This document shows, one piece after another, positions 34,901 to 47,355 of a stretch of 64,000 nucleotides of DNA. The position numbers and the translations under genes are program-made. The stretch is taken from positions 310,001-374,000 of the forward strand of contig MU839827.1 in assembly GCA_030411725.1 (NCBI GenBank), in the 5' to 3' direction. The stretch is from Echria macrotheca (taxonomy: Eukaryota; Ascomycota; Sordariomycetes; Sordariales; Schizotheciaceae). The notes beneath the pieces were generated by a model. The model made no database searches and had not been told where the DNA came from. It saw only the letters and a program-made list of their open reading frames with translations. The stretch's first letter is position 1. The number at the start of each line of letters is the position of its first letter.

Positions 34901-36522
34901 GACACATCCATCCCCATCTGAACACCCGGATGCCCCAAGGTCTCGCAAGACGGACTTCGGCCCAGGCCCCAGATCAGGCCAAGAGGGCGTTCCCACGCGA
35001 TATAAGCGCACCTCTACCATCCCACCCTGACATCCACCCCCTCTAGACAAAACGGCTACACTCCAGTAGCCACAGAGTACCGACTGCCTGCCTTGGGTCA
35101 TCCCCTCGCCAAAAGCCATTGACCCCTCCAGACAGCCCAGAAACACCCCAGACAGAGACAAATAGACACGCCCCTGGAAGTCAAACGCCGAGGTCTAGGT
35201 TTACAGTTGAGGTAGTATCACCCCCCACTTCCAAGAGAACCACCCTCCCAGGCTCCCACCACCCAAAAATATCTTTGACGGGTGTGTATGGGAGTAACGT
35301 TAGCTAGGTAGTTGCTCTAGCCACAATTGGTGTCATGTCCGTAGTCTAGTCCAGTCCACCGGACTCCCTGGTAAACTACTCTACTTGCTGTATTGTAACT
35401 ACCTACCTACCTACGCTACCTTCTCCCAATGCGCGATGACACCTTCAAATGTCCCCAGCGTCTCTAGCGCAGGCAATCTCAACCTCAACCTCAACCCAAG
35501 TCGCCAGCAGCCCAAACTCCCTGGACTGTACTCCGTACCTGAGTCACAGATTGATTGGCACAGGATAAAGGAAGGACATGATCAAAATCTACCCAAGTAA
35601 AAAGTAACAAGTAACAAGTAACAACCACAACTATACCTTAATTATCACTATGGCGGGGCAGAGAATGACAAGGTACCTGGGTGCGGTGGTGGTGCAAAGT
35701 AGCAGAAAGGAAAGGAAAGTAAAGCAACACAAAAAAAAAAAAAAAAAGAGAGTAAAGCAAAGTATTGTACGGTAAGGAATAAAAAGGGGCCAAAAGAAAA
35801 GAAAAGGGTCTGATGACAAGTCAACCAACCAACCCCATGTCCCATGTCCCATGTCTCCTTCACCGCCTGCTCGGTTTGCCCCTCCCCCGGCCCAAATTCG
35901 GATTTCAGCCACTGATCGTCGTGTAACCCGAGTGCAACCCCCGACCCCGAGCCGGGGGGACTTCCGTTCCGTCCCGCTCCGATCCGCCCTGGTCCAGTCC
36001 CACCTCTTCCGTTTCTCACCACCTGGAAAGCATTTATGACCTGCCTCAATATACAGCATCTAACCTCGCCACACACTCATATGCTACAAGACATGTCAAT
36101 TACACACCTCTAAGTATCGCTATCAAGTCTCCTGTCTAATGCACCAATCGACGGCGCCAATTCCTCCGACGGCACGTTCATGGCTTCGTCAGATACAGTA
36201 CAACTAATCAATACAAGGCCTCGACGAGCCAGAGCCACACCAAACCCAGTGGAAACAAAACCTCCTCCCATCCCGCTCCCACCATCAAGCTGCTGATAAT
36301 ATGCACTGCTTCCTTCCCTGAAAAACGCCGGGTTCACCCACCACGCTTTGTACCAAGCAAAAATGCATGCATCGCGCCGTATACGGGATCACCCCTTTTA
36401 TGTCCGACATAAACCGCCTGACCGCCAAAACACCACGTGCGCCGATAACTTTAATAGCATGCGTCTTCATGAGCATCGACCGGGGCGAAGACGGGCAGTT
36501 TCTTGGGTGGCTGCCTTTTCCC
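31982..36522. other. 4.5-kb stretch without a recognised gene
   Basis: The longest gene-free stretch, between two minus-strand genes. It contains the URC4 promoter at the left and the KDM5 3' UTR at the right. Simple repeats include a TACC run near 35399-35415, AGTAACA units near 35602-35620, a 17-A run at 35731-35747 and CCCATGT units near 35834-35854. The longest frame (234 codons, plus strand, 34143-34847) lacks domain signatures and coding-like composition. A non-coding RNA or a fast-evolving small gene cannot be excluded. Confidence 0.5.
35731..35747 (+). repeat. 17-base adenine run
   Basis: Homopolymer A17 in the intergenic region downstream of the KDM5-type gene. Confidence 0.9.
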
Positions 36523-39500
36523 CTAGGCATCCAACAGCGTTCTTGCCGTGTTATGCTGTTCATCCTCGAGACCGAATGCGGCGGCGCCTTGATCGCCATT
36601 CTTCTTCCTCTCGCTCTCGTCGTCCTCGTCTTCATTAACGAGGTCAACAAACATGCTGTCATCTCCTTCAGCCTCAGTGCTCACCCCGATGCCGATCGGA
36701 TCGTTATCATCTCGTGCTGTAGCGCGCACATCCCACACGCCCGCGCCGTAAATCATCTCGGCCTGGCGTCGGCCCTCCTCGGTACGCGAAAAGATCTCCA
36801 TTGCCTTCGCCTTGCCAGCTTGCGTGTGTAGATAATCTCCGTCGTAGTCATCCGGAAACCCACGAAGCAACCGCTCCTCGAGGCTCAGAGATGGGTTGTC
36901 GCCGACGACCATCTGAGGGCCAGTACTACCGTCCTGCATGAAGAAAGAGCTCTCGGGCTTGAACATGGGGTTCGATCCGTTCCGCGCATGTGCCGAAGAT
37001 GCCGAGTCGGACCCCCGGGAGCCGTGCATGTGCGCGCCGCCCTGGACGGACAACCCGGGCGTCTGGGGTTGGGTGGATGAGTTTCTCGAGAAGAAAGGAT
37101 GGCCCGACGCCCCAAATGGGATTGATCCTGGACTCGTGGGATGGTTGCCCGACGACCCGACGCCTTGTGCCGCCGCGGCTGCTTCGGCGTTCAATGCCTT
37201 TCGCTTGAGGCTATTAGCCTTGCCTTTGACCTCCTCGGGCAGGTCGTCGGGGTCATCCACACCATAAGTTGCCAACATCTTCTGCAACTTTGTCGGCCGA
37301 GGTTTGCGCGTGCTCTTCGAGACTTCGAGAACCGGCGGAGGCTCCGGCGCAACGGGATTCCACTTGTGCAGCTCCTGTCTGAAGAAGTTGGTCTCGAACG
37401 CTAGAAGTATCTCGGCACCCTCAATCTTTCGCAGGTAGAAGCGTTGGGAATCGGCTTCCGACCTGGTCGATAGCATCGCGTTGCAGTATGGAGCAATGTG
37501 TCGTCGGAATGCCAGGGCATTGCTGATGATTTTGTCCAGGACTTCCTCCTCGTCCGGCTGGAAGGGAAGATTGGGAATCTCCTCCTGCCACAGCTGCAGG
37601 TCCTCGAGCTTGGGACGAGCAGCGTCTCGGGGAATCTTGACCCGCCAGTCGCAGATGGGACACGTGTACTTGTCGTCCTCTTTGACCTTGCCCCGCGCAA
37701 TCTTGAGACACTTCCCATGATACCACTCGTGGCATAACTCGCATTCAATCATCATGCCGGCTTCCGTCTTGCGGCAAATGCAAAAGACCTCACGGAAATT
37801 CCGCTCCTCCCATCGCTTGTTCTCGGCCCTGTCCGTGTCCGGACTCGGTTCCCGGGAGGCCGGTTCGGCCGGCACGCGAGGTTTGTCGTTCTGGATGTCG
37901 AAGCAGTCGAGGTTCCGTTCCAAAACGTAGTCCATATGGCTTTTGAGAATGTGCAAAGGCGCGTTTGTCTTGCCGAACAGCTTCTTGCCTTTGCGCATCC
38001 AATCCTCGTGTCGCTTCTGCTCCTTCTCCAGGTCCAAGGTCCCGGCCGGCTTCGCCTGGAGTTCTTCTACCTTTTTCATAACTTCGGCAAGCTCCGAGTA
38101 CTTCGGTCGCTTGTGGTAATCGGGATCCTTGGAACGCTCCGTGAGGTCGAGGATCTGCTTGTGCGCCTCCCGCTGCTTGTGCAGGATCTGCTCGACTGCG
38201 GCGAGGGTTTCCGTCGAGACGGGCAACAAGTTGGCCTGCGCTTGATCCGCTAGAGCCTGAAGTTGAGCGTAGTGCACCGCATCGGCGCCCATCAACTCCT
38301 TCGCCTTTTTCTCCCATGCCAGACCGGCAGTCTTCTGGTTGTTAAAGAACACAAGCAGATCGTCATACGGGGGAATGCCCAAACGCCCGGCGTCGTCGAT
38401 AAGTTCGATGACCTGTGTGAGGTTGAGGAGAGTTGAGCGTTGTTCCCTAGCCCGCTCGTACCACCTTAGCTGCTCCAGGAGTCGCGCCAGCTTTTCCAGC
38501 TCGGGAATATCCACATTCCAGCCCTGGCCGCGGTCGATCAACTCGCTCACAAACTCGACCGTATGCCCGTTGCGCTCCAGCGTGGCCTTGCATTGCTGTT
38601 GGTACGAGAGGATTGCGTCGAACCGCTCTCGCAGAAAGTCTATCTCCGGACATTCGAATCCCATTACGTCGGCGTCCTCGAGAAGATTGCTCATATCTTG
38701 GATGGTCCGCGGTCCCGGGTCTTTCCGCTCCTGGCCTGCATTTCCGATCGACTTCCGCCCGGATTGTAAGGCTTTCTCGGTCTTTCGACGGTGTTGCTGT
38801 TTCCTGATGGTAAAGGTCGCCGCGTCTTCGATCCACTGGTTGCACCGATCCACAAAGTGCTTCAGAGTAGCAAGGGACGGCAATGCGTACGGAATCTTCT
38901 CGCCTTCACTCAGTAGAGTCCGTAGCGACTTGAGGGACGGCGTCGGGCTCTCGTCCAGAAGCTTGTTATACTTCTCCTCCCACATCTCAGGCAAGTTCGC
39001 TTTGTCCGCCACTTTCCGGTGGGTGCTTTGCATCTGGCTTTCCGACTTGCGGTAATAAAGAACGTGGTCTTTCCCGAGATAGCGGTCCGATTCCGGGGCG
39101 TCGCAACAGGGGTGGCTACCGGCGTGTAAAAGGCACAGGACTCTTCCCGTCTTTAGACACACAAACCTCGAGAGGTAGGTAAAAGCTTTGCAGTAGAAAC
39201 ATCCGTATCCCTCTTCGGGAACATCGTCATCCTCGACTTTGAATGAGATGGGGCACTCTCCGATGTCCTCCCCGCGAATGACACACTTGTGGCTATCGGA
39301 AGGATGTCTTGAGTCGGAACGTTCGATGATGAAGTCGTGCTTCTTAATGAAACTGGCCCTCTGGCTAAGCTCGCGCTCATGAATTCTAGCCAGAGCCGGC
39401 GCCAGCCACTTCGCCGTCTGTATCGTGAGACCACCAGTTGTGCTTCCCTCGGCGGCCGTCCAGAGGAGCTCGTCATGGGAAAAGCAAGGCTGTCGACGAA

Positions 39501-42087
39501 AAGCCTGCAACCGCTCGACCCCTGCAAGCCCGTAAGGCTCCCAATCGCTAGGCGCAAAGTTTACGGCCTCGTTGAAATTGAAGCCATGGTTAAATCCCGC
39601 GTGGTAAGCCTGGGGGAACGTGATGACGAACTGTCCAGCCCGCTGATCGAGGGCGTAGACACGTACACCGGCCTTCTTCAGCTGTTCGGGGGTGAGTAGA
39701 GTCACTAGCTGGAACAGCAGATCAGGCTGAGTTTCGAACAGTTCCGGCACTGCTTCTTTCATGGCGTTCTCGAACCGTTCTGCATCGTCCGCCGGAATCC
39801 CATACCAAGTTTTGGTTGCCCCAAAGTGCTGGTAGTTGGCCGAGTAGGAATAGTGGTCCTCATTATGCCAACAAAACGTCGAGAAGATCATACCGACGTA
39901 GACCCAAGGGACTGTCATGCCAGAAATGTCTGACTTGATATGTCGAAAGAGGCTGTCAGGGTGGAGAGGAAGAACGTTGAGGTTCCACGGATCCGTCGCA
40001 TACGGATTGGTGGGGTTCTTTTCCACCGTCGGGAAGCCGGAGCCGTGAGTTGTGCAGTGAATGTCTGCCCCATACTCGACCTCCACCGTCTCCTCCAGGT
40101 CCGCGACGAGGCGCCAAAACTCTTGCTCAATATCGTCTTCGGTAACCGGTCGATAGCAGTTGAGGACGGGGTCAAACGGCATCTTGTTCTCGAAATAGCC
40201 TTGCTTAAAGGCCGCCGCTTTCTCCTGGAACTGCCTGAGTGAGTAGAGGCCGCCCTCCTCGAACCCAAACTGTCCATCGCCGACGAGACATCGCGGACAA
40301 TTCCATTCGTTCTCTGGTTTTGTTGGTATTGGCGGGTCCAAACAGGCACCGTGATATCCATGGTCGCAGGATTCGCAAATGAGCAAGAACCCCTCGTCCT
40401 GACCCTTTCCACATTGCTCACACCTCTCTCCGGGAACGGACGTCTCGTCGCGTGGTATCCTCGGCGCATGAGGACGAAAGAGTGACATGTGCGAGCCGGC
40501 GACGGTTGGAGCCGTGTCTGGAATGGAGAACGGCAATTAGCAAATGGACCAGACTGCGCATTGGCGCCAGAGGTGGTGTGGCCAAGAGACATGGGGATTC
40601 ATAGCTGAAAACACTAACCTTTCTTCAATCGCTTGCTTCTCCGACTTCCGGGGTCTGTATCATCCTTATCTATAGATGGGTCCTTCTTCGTTGAGTCCAC
40701 ACTGTCACAGCTGTGCTGTCGCTTGAGGGAAGCGGGACCGAGGCCGGAAGGGCGATACTCGGGCGTGTTCTTGGCCGATGAGACGGGTGTCGTGGCAAAC
40801 GCTTTTGTCGGGGTCGGCGCCTTTCCTTCAGAGGGTGCAGCAAGGGGCCGATTCACGCTGGTGAAGCCCGAGTTCACTGCAGTGAAACCGCCCGAATTGA
40901 TCGCTGTGAACCCCGATGTCTGTGGCGCAACCAGGGGGGGTGCATCTGTCATCGCAGCATCCTCCGAATCCTTCCCGTGGCCGTTCATTGTGGCCTGGAG
41001 CGCATCGGTGGCATGTCGTGCTGGAGACTCGGCGCGAAGACTCGAAGGGGTATGGACGGTGGATCGCTTCATCGGACTTGGTGCCGGACTCGGCGTCAAT
41101 GGGCCGCCGTACTCCAGCTCGAGTTGTTGATGGACTCCCGGCTTTGCTTTTATGAGATACTCTTCGTACGGACAGAGCCATTTTTGGTACGAGTTCTTGA
41201 GCGACGTGGACAGAGACGACATAATCTTGCCGCTATACCCAAGATCACGCCCGATCTCGGCCCATTTCTTTAATTTGCACACCTTCTCAAACCCACCGCG
41301 AGCCTCCACAGCCTTCTTCAACCGGTATAGATCGAGCGGCTTCTTGTCGACGTAGGGAAGCCGGGCAAAGTTTGTTCCTTGTTGCTTGTGGAACTTGGAC
41401 AGCGCGTCGAGGTAGGTCAGGTTCGCTCGAGTGCCTATACCGTCACCCTCAACATCTCGCTCTGATAGCACGGGATGGGGGTTGGAAAAATGGGGAGGCT
41501 TACTGCCCTCGACCGAATTTAGCTCCTGCTTCCGGGTGCGAAAATGGAATTTCTGTCTCTGTCAGCCATGTTCAAACAACTGGGGGGCCCATCTAGGGCG
41601 TGCCAATGGAGCGAGGCACAGATGTGACGCCCATGACAAAAACCACAATACCCACCTCCGTGTCGATTGCAAAATCGGGGTTCCACCGGTCTGGTGGGAT
41701 AATCTTGCAGAGCCCATATTGACTCGCCTCGGGCGCGATTTTCTTGATATACTCAAAAGGTTCCTTCCACTCTTCCTCTGTGGGTTGGTATGTCGGCGCC
41801 TCTTGCAGGCCATGAGGCCGTGTTTTCTTCTTGACTGGCTCTTTACACGCAGTGGGCTGCCCTCGTCGCTCGACCGAAAAGAGATCGAGAGGTGGGCTGA
41901 CCAGGGCGCTGAGCGGAACTTGCTGTTTGGCGGGGTGGTATCCGTTCGAGTTGACCTGGGCTGTTTTCGACTTGCCATTCGCGCCAGCGCCAGTCGTTGA
42001 TGTTGTCGCGGGTGATCCCCGCATGTTCGAATTGGCGGTCGACGAGCCCGCGGCGGCCTGACCGCCGGCAGAGGGGACCGAGACCAT
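36523..42087 (-). CDS. KDM5/Lid2-type JmjC histone H3K4 demethylase
   Basis: Nuclear Fe(II)/2-oxoglutarate-dependent demethylase expected to remove methyl groups from H3K4. Exons on the minus strand: 42087-41656, 41552-41504, 41461-40619 and 40517-36523, giving 1,772 residues. Domains in order: a Ser/Gly-rich N-terminus; JmjN from about residue 97 (APTYQPTEEEWKEP to PPDRWNPDFAI); ARID (about 168-265, from TYLDALSKFHKQQG to CPYEEYL); PHD1 (CEQCGKGQDEGF to WNCPRC); JmjC with the Fe ligands H and E in CWHNEDHYSYSANYQHFG and the later H in AYHAGFNHGFN. Next come a C5HC2 zinc finger (CFYCKAFTYLSRFVC, CLLHAG), the PLU-1 helical region and PHD2 (CICRKTEAGMMIECELCHEWYHGKC). The C-terminus is acidic and Ser-rich. 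All catalytic residues seen are intact. The last exon of almost 4 kb is intron-free. Confidence 0.95.
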
Positions 42088-44038
42088 GCTCGCTTCCGCC
42101 TGCACCGAAGACCTTTAGCAGCCGCGTGAGTGGACGAGTAGTTGAAAACCGAGATCGACGAATACCGTAAAAGAAAGGACGTCCGAATGGCGCATCAATC
42201 GTGTATCGGTGACATCGTATATCGCAGGTCACTGTTTGGAGGAGAGAAACGAGTGTCAGATCACGGTCTCGGCGATTACCACGCCGTAGGAGAGAAGAGG
42301 GCGTTGTGTTGGGGGTTGGCAGGAGAAAGGTTGTTCACCTGCACGTGCGGATAAAGAGGCGGCGCACTGCGACGACGGCTCTGGCGAGGCATAAAACGAA
42401 ACCCTCTTGTCTGCTGCCCCGGGCCGGGAATTTCGGTTTAGACACGGGCGCTGGGATTTGGATCTGTGCAGCCGGGCAGAAAGCGGTGCTTGGAGGCGGG
42501 AGCAAGGGAGATGCGCGATGGCCGGGTTCGAAGGAACGAGAAGAGGGTGGTTTTGGCGCAACGGGGGGAGGTGCGACGTGAATTGGATCTCCGGCCGCGG
42601 TGGATCGGGGAGGAGGGAGGGAAGGTTGGAGGTGACGGGAGCGAGGTGAAGGATGTGGAAGGAGCCCAGGCGGAGACGGGGCGATGGGGGTGGGTGGGAA
42701 CATGGGACTGCGGGAGACGGGAGACGTCCCATCAAGGGCAGGCAAGGCGGCAGCTGCTCGGAACATTTTGGGAGGCCAAATACCTACCTTCCTCCGGCAT
42801 GCGCGCCACCTCACTTTGATAGCACAGAACTACTTGAGTTGCTTGCAAACGGCCCAGCTAAAATGTCGACTACTACATCTTTGTTCCCAGCGCTTCACAC
42901 GTTTTGCACGCACTTGTCTGAGCTTCGAACTCTATTTTTGGGCCGTGCACTTCCTCTTTCCGCGATATCTAGAGAATGTGGCGCGGCCTCGGTGGGAAGC
43001 GAGGTTGGTCTGCCATCTTGATATGGGCTCGTGCACCACTTTCTTTGTAGGATGAAAGCTGGAACTGTAGAGATAGATGTTGATGAGTAGACATCAATTT
43101 TTTCGTGTTCTTGCCTGGTGAGGAACCAGCGGTCACGGGCATGTCAGACATAACTCGGCATCGACGGGGCTGCGCTTGTGCTGGGCATAATCAGCCACGG
43201 CAACGAGCTCCCTACCCCAATGCAACATCCAGCACAGGATGAATCGATGCCGCTGCATGCGACAAGACGGCCGTCACGGGCTGCTGCAATTGCTTCACCC
43301 ACACAAGCCATTCATGGGGTCGCTTGGCGACCAGTCTGCGAGCGAGTGAGCTGTTTCGTGGATGCACTCCGTACACCATCTTGGTCTGAGCCCTGGGCCT
43401 GCAAATGGCTACAATCCCATCCTCGTCTGATCCGCACAAGGAGAAAACCCATTCTGCACGTTGTTTTTGGGTTTGAGTAATTCTTCCTGTTAGCAGTACC
43501 CAGCTTTGCACCATGCATGAAACATCATCATCAAAGATACTTTACAGAGAAGAGACCGCTATAGTAGTAAGAACCTTCAGCTATTTTAGACCGAAGTAGT
43601 ACCGGCCATTTTGCGATTCACGATGTGCTGCAGCGGAATGGGCGGTCGGTCGACGAGTGCGTAAAACGGCTGATCCATCAAAAGAGGATGATGCAGCTGA
43701 GGCAAGCAGCAACAGTTCCCCAAGGCGAGTCAGATATCGACAGGGGGTGGCCCCATATTGCGGCGATATCGGCCAATCAGAGGAGGGCATGTCGTCAAAG
43801 AGGCGCCAAGCCCGGGAAGCTGGGGCATGGCGGGGTTGGGTTGCTGACTTTGCAGCCGAGCCTGGTGTTCGTCAGAATCTGTCGCTAACGTTTCCGAATC
43901 CCCACCGACCACATGCTGCTGATATCCAGCAATCGGGAGCATTCAGAGTCAAAATCCAATGGGTATCTACTCTAACTCCCGCGATCCTATCCGTAATCCC
44001 AAGCCGATTCCCAAAATGCAGTGACCAAACTCCCTGTC
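42088..44038. other. 2-kb region upstream of the KDM5-type gene
   Basis: Holds the GC-rich 5' leader and promoter of the demethylase (about 42088-42800) and the 3' flank of SLX1. Pro-rich frames of about 159 codons on the minus strand in the leader are compositional artefacts. I see no gene. Confidence 0.5.
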
Positions 44039-45131
44039 CTATTCCGCAGTCTTCTTCTTCCTCGGCTTTACGACCCGTTTTCTCTTCGTTTTGAGGAGCT
44101 TCTCGACTTCCTTCTGTCCGCGTGTTCGTAGCGTGAGTTCCTTCATCATGTCTCCCCACTCGACCTGGCCACTGCATTTGGGACACCTCCCTTGAATGGG
44201 CAAAATACCGTCCGAATCTTCTTCTGCTGAAGAGGTCGCGAGGAAATGCTGGCCCCAGCAGGAGAGATGCCCGACTCCCTCGCACCCGTCGTTGGAGCAG
44301 ACCGCGTGAATTCCCTCGCCTGATTCGATGGCAGTGTGACAGATCACACAGTTTCCCTCGCGCTCAAAGTCGAATATCTCTTGCCCCTTCTCAACGTAGG
44401 CTTTGATGGGCTCATAGTCGAGCGGCAGAGCATATATACCGTAATTTCCAGAAGACGGATCCGTTTCACGTTCCTCCATCTCACTGCGCTCCGTGTCAGA
44501 CATCGTCCGAGGCGCGGGTTGGTCGTTATTCTCAGTCTCTGGTCCACGGAAATCTGTGAATACCGCCAGCGTCTTTCGGAGCGGCGCCTTTACCGTCGAG
44601 CACCATTTCTGCCAAGCCGTGTGAACTTCAGGGGCGAAGAAGTGGAGCCTCAGCGGCCAGCGTGAGAAGCTCGGGACACGCAAGAGGAGATGAAGATTCG
44701 AGATAATCGACGCCATGGTTTTTATCGGTCGACGGGGACGGCGCCCATTTGGCTTCTTCCTCTGCGTCGCGACAGTTATGCGCGAGTCGGATGGGATGTG
44801 AAGCGAAAGATGCGGGTTTTGCAAAGCCCATCTAGACAGGTGGTAAGGTCAGCCAGAGGTCTTTGGAGGGCGACATGAATGTACAGCCGACGTACTCGAA
44901 CTTGAGAGCGGCAACCATGCTGGGGAATCCCGCGACCAGCCCAACCATCTCCCAGGGCCGAAGGCTGTCCCTCGATGTTCGCGCGGCGCCGCCTTTGACC
45001 TGACCATTGTGCTGGCTCAGTCGTCGTGGGGGTTTCGGCGTAGACCCAATGTAGAGAGTGGTATGTCGGACAGTCGAGCGGAGGATGTAAACCGTGTAGA
45101 GCGCTGGGATGGGCTTAGGCTGGATCGCCAT
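44039..45131 (-). CDS. SLX1: SLX1, GIY-YIG structure-specific endonuclease subunit
   Basis: Catalytic subunit of the SLX1-SLX4 nuclease, which cleaves branched DNA such as flaps and Holliday junctions in the nucleus. Exons 45131-44896 and 44831-44039 join to 342 residues. The GIY-YIG domain is at the N-terminus: Y12 (YTVYILRS), Y27-I-G29 (LYIGST), R36 in PPRRLSQHNG, and the metal-binding E79 in KFEWALQNP. Intron 1 splits exactly the E79 codon, which proves the join. The C-terminal RING-like zinc-binding domain shows CVICH, CSNDGC, HLSCW and CPKC, and the tail is Lys/Arg-rich. An upstream in-frame ATG at 45194 would add 21 residues; the start at 45131 matches the family better. It is tandem with SF3A3, 435 bp downstream of it. 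Confidence 0.94.
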
Positions 45132-45566
45132 CGTGACGGCGCGGCTCGATGCGCTCAGGTCATCGGGGACCCGTTGATAATTATTTGGCGCCAATCAGCA
45201 GAGCTATCTCGTTCCCTAGAGTATTGTGCCCGAATAGTGCGCTTGGCGTCGTTTGCGCACTGGAAAACTGCGAGACCCAAAATCGAAAAGATGGTGAAGT
45301 TGCTTTGTTTACGCAGTCCAGCGATGCGCAACCAATCGTTACCACCCCACCCAACCCGGCGCCCGGCCCCACTATCAGCAGCAAGCCGGGGAACCTCGAT
45401 GTGACCATGTGTGGCCAAGCAAAACCCTCCGCAACTCGCAAAGTTCATGGCAATTACTATATGAGCATTTTATCATCGCTAGTGTAAACCTTCTTTTGGG
45501 TATTTGTAAAATCTATTTTACAAGACTGCACCACGCCATGCTTCAACCCATTTCCCGATTCGAAGC
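45132..45566. other. Intergenic region between SF3A3 and SLX1
   Basis: 435 bp between two minus-strand genes, holding the SLX1 promoter and the SF3A3 3' UTR (AT-rich near 45470-45530). Nothing else is seen. Confidence 0.45.
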
Positions 45567-47030
45567 TCAGAGCAATCCCTGCTTCTGGAGATCGAGATAG
45601 ACCTTCTCGGGCATAACGTTTCCATCGGCATCCTCCATCTGTACGATGGACCCTTCGTCCACGTTGTTCTTCTTCTCATCGCGCTGAATTTTATCCCAAA
45701 GCCTCACGGCCTCCTCAATTGATGTGATATCTCGGAACAGGTGTGTGTTGGTGATTCCGAGTCGCTTCAGATTGGTGATATGGTTCGTCTCGTTGAAATG
45801 CTTGTCGAACGCCCTGCGCCCTCGGTAGACAAAGTTTCCGCATATCTCGCACGGGAATTCCTGACCGAGCCCGTGTAACCTGTAAAGCCAGAACGGAATC
45901 GGCTTGCCGTCCCAGGCCAGCGGTAGCTTGAGCGGGTTGTAAATCTTGTCATCACCACCTTCTTCCACCTCTTCCTCGACCGCTTGGGCTTGTTGGTTCG
46001 AGAGGTTGTAGAAGTTTTCGAGCTCCTGTTGCCGCTCCCGTTCCGTCATACCTTGCCTGCGCTCCACGTTCACACGCGTGTCGTCTCGCTCCGTGCTCAT
46101 CGCACTTGCCAGCTTCTTGATGCGGAACTCCCGCTCCGCAACCGCGCGCTCTTTGAGTCTGCTCCCGAGTGTCATGGCACCTCGCCCTTCAAGCGCCTCC
46201 GCCGCCTTGATGTGTTTCCGCCCATTCAGATGTCCCTTGTAGACGTTCTCGTTCTTGAATTCCTTCTCGCAGGCCTCGCACCATACGGCCTCGGCCGTAC
46301 TCAATGCTTTCGCTGGCCCACTCGGCTTGGACCCCTTGTCCATCTGCCACCCTGGCACCTCGTCCTTCTCCCACGCCTTCTCGAAGTCGGTGTCCCACTC
46401 GCTAAATACTTTGTCGAGGTTCTCCAAGGGCCGCGTCCTCCTCATGAAGGACTCGAGGTACTCCATCAGCTCTCCGAGGTACTTGAAGTACTGGTCCGTC
46501 AGCTTTTCGCCCCGTTTGATACCGCCTTGCCCTGGCACAAACTTGTCGAACATTTCGAGGTACTGCATATAGCCAAAGCGCTTCGCGTCAGGGAGGTTGA
46601 GGTACGACTCGTGGTTGGCGTGGAGATCGAAGAAGCGGCCATATTGCTCCTCGCCCGAAAACATATTCTCGACAATGTATGGCTGGTCCTCGCCCTTGCG
46701 TGGTTTGTACCATTGCTCCGAGTTCTCGGCTTGCTCGTTGGGATATCGCGAGTGGTGCTCCTTGATGTCGGCAAGCTGGCGATAGAATTCGTCGAACGGA
46801 TCGCCGGTGCTAATCTGCAGTATCTCTTTTGATCGCGCTCCGGACTTGTCCTCGTATAATGGTAATAACTCGGCCGACTGCTTCTGAATCTGGTCGAGCA
46901 GTTGGGACACCTCGTGGTCGCGGTTCAGGCGCTCGCGGATCATCTTGGGCTCCTCGCGCATTCGATCGGCGATGCCCTGCTCCAGCCTCTCCAGATCCTC
47001 GTGGAGGGATCTCTGCTGTTCTAACAACAT
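45567..47030 (-). CDS. SF3A3: Splicing factor 3A subunit 3 (SF3a60/Prp9 homologue)
   Basis: Core U2 snRNP protein of the SF3a complex, required for prespliceosome assembly. Intron-free frame of 487 residues, the family's usual length. The N-terminal helical region (EQQRSLHEDLERLEQGIADRM, FDEFYRQLADIKEHHSRYPNE) matches the SF3a60 SAP-binding part. GEEQYGRFFDLHANHESYLNL and YLEMFDKFV are hallmark segments. A first C2H2-type finger (WCEACEKEFKNENVYKGHLNGRKH) and the C-terminal matrin-type zinc finger (CEICGNFVYRGRRAFDKHFNETNH) are intact, with HLFRDITSIEEAVRLWDKI after the second. The start ATG at 47030 is 325 bp from the divergent FAL1 start. Confidence 0.96.
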   Translation of the reverse strand: MLLEQQRSLHEDLERLEQGIADRMREEPKMIRERLNRDHEVSQLLDQIQKQSAELLPLYEDKSGARSKEILQISTGDPFDEFYRQLADIKEHHSRYPNEQAENSEQWYKPRKGEDQPYIVENMFSGEEQYGRFFDLHANHESYLNLPDAKRFGYMQYLEMFDKFVPGQGGIKRGEKLTDQYFKYLGELMEYLESFMRRTRPLENLDKVFSEWDTDFEKAWEKDEVPGWQMDKGSKPSGPAKALSTAEAVWCEACEKEFKNENVYKGHLNGRKHIKAAEALEGRGAMTLGSRLKERAVAEREFRIKKLASAMSTERDDTRVNVERRQGMTERERQQELENFYNLSNQQAQAVEEEVEEGGDDKIYNPLKLPLAWDGKPIPFWLYRLHGLGQEFPCEICGNFVYRGRRAFDKHFNETNHITNLKRLGITNTHLFRDITSIEEAVRLWDKIQRDEKKNNVDEGSIVQMEDADGNVMPEKVYLDLQKQGLL

Positions 47031-47355
47031 CTTGCCGGGCTTCCAAGAGTCAGATAGGCGGTTTGTGCGGTGAATATCGTTATGGGATGTCTTCCAGAGG
47101 TCGGCGTCGAGTTGATGTTGCTTCTCGGTGTGGTTGGTTTGGGTGGATTCTTTTGCAGTTCACGACGCGATGCGGAGCCAAGCTCACCTCGAAAAAAACC
47201 GAGTGGTCCGTGCGCGTGGGTACTTGCGCCGCCCGCCGCAGGGGTGCCTCGCGACAAATTGATGGTCCGCCACACCCCTTCTGACCAAACTTTCCACCAA
47301 CACCACAAAACACTGTCACCAAATCTATTGCCACCAAGCATTCAGTCTAGCAAAA
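47031..47355. promoter_or_regulatory. Shared divergent promoter of SF3A3 and FAL1
   Basis: 325 bp separate the start codons of two oppositely oriented genes, both acting in pre-mRNA processing. Both promoters must fit here, which suggests coordinated transcription. No TATA box is evident. Confidence 0.6.

Noticed and set aside
42256..42814. Two Pro-rich minus-strand frames of about 159 codons upstream of the KDM5-type gene
   Set aside because: GC-rich 5' leader composition; no start or domain support. Could hold upstream ORFs, but this is not shown.
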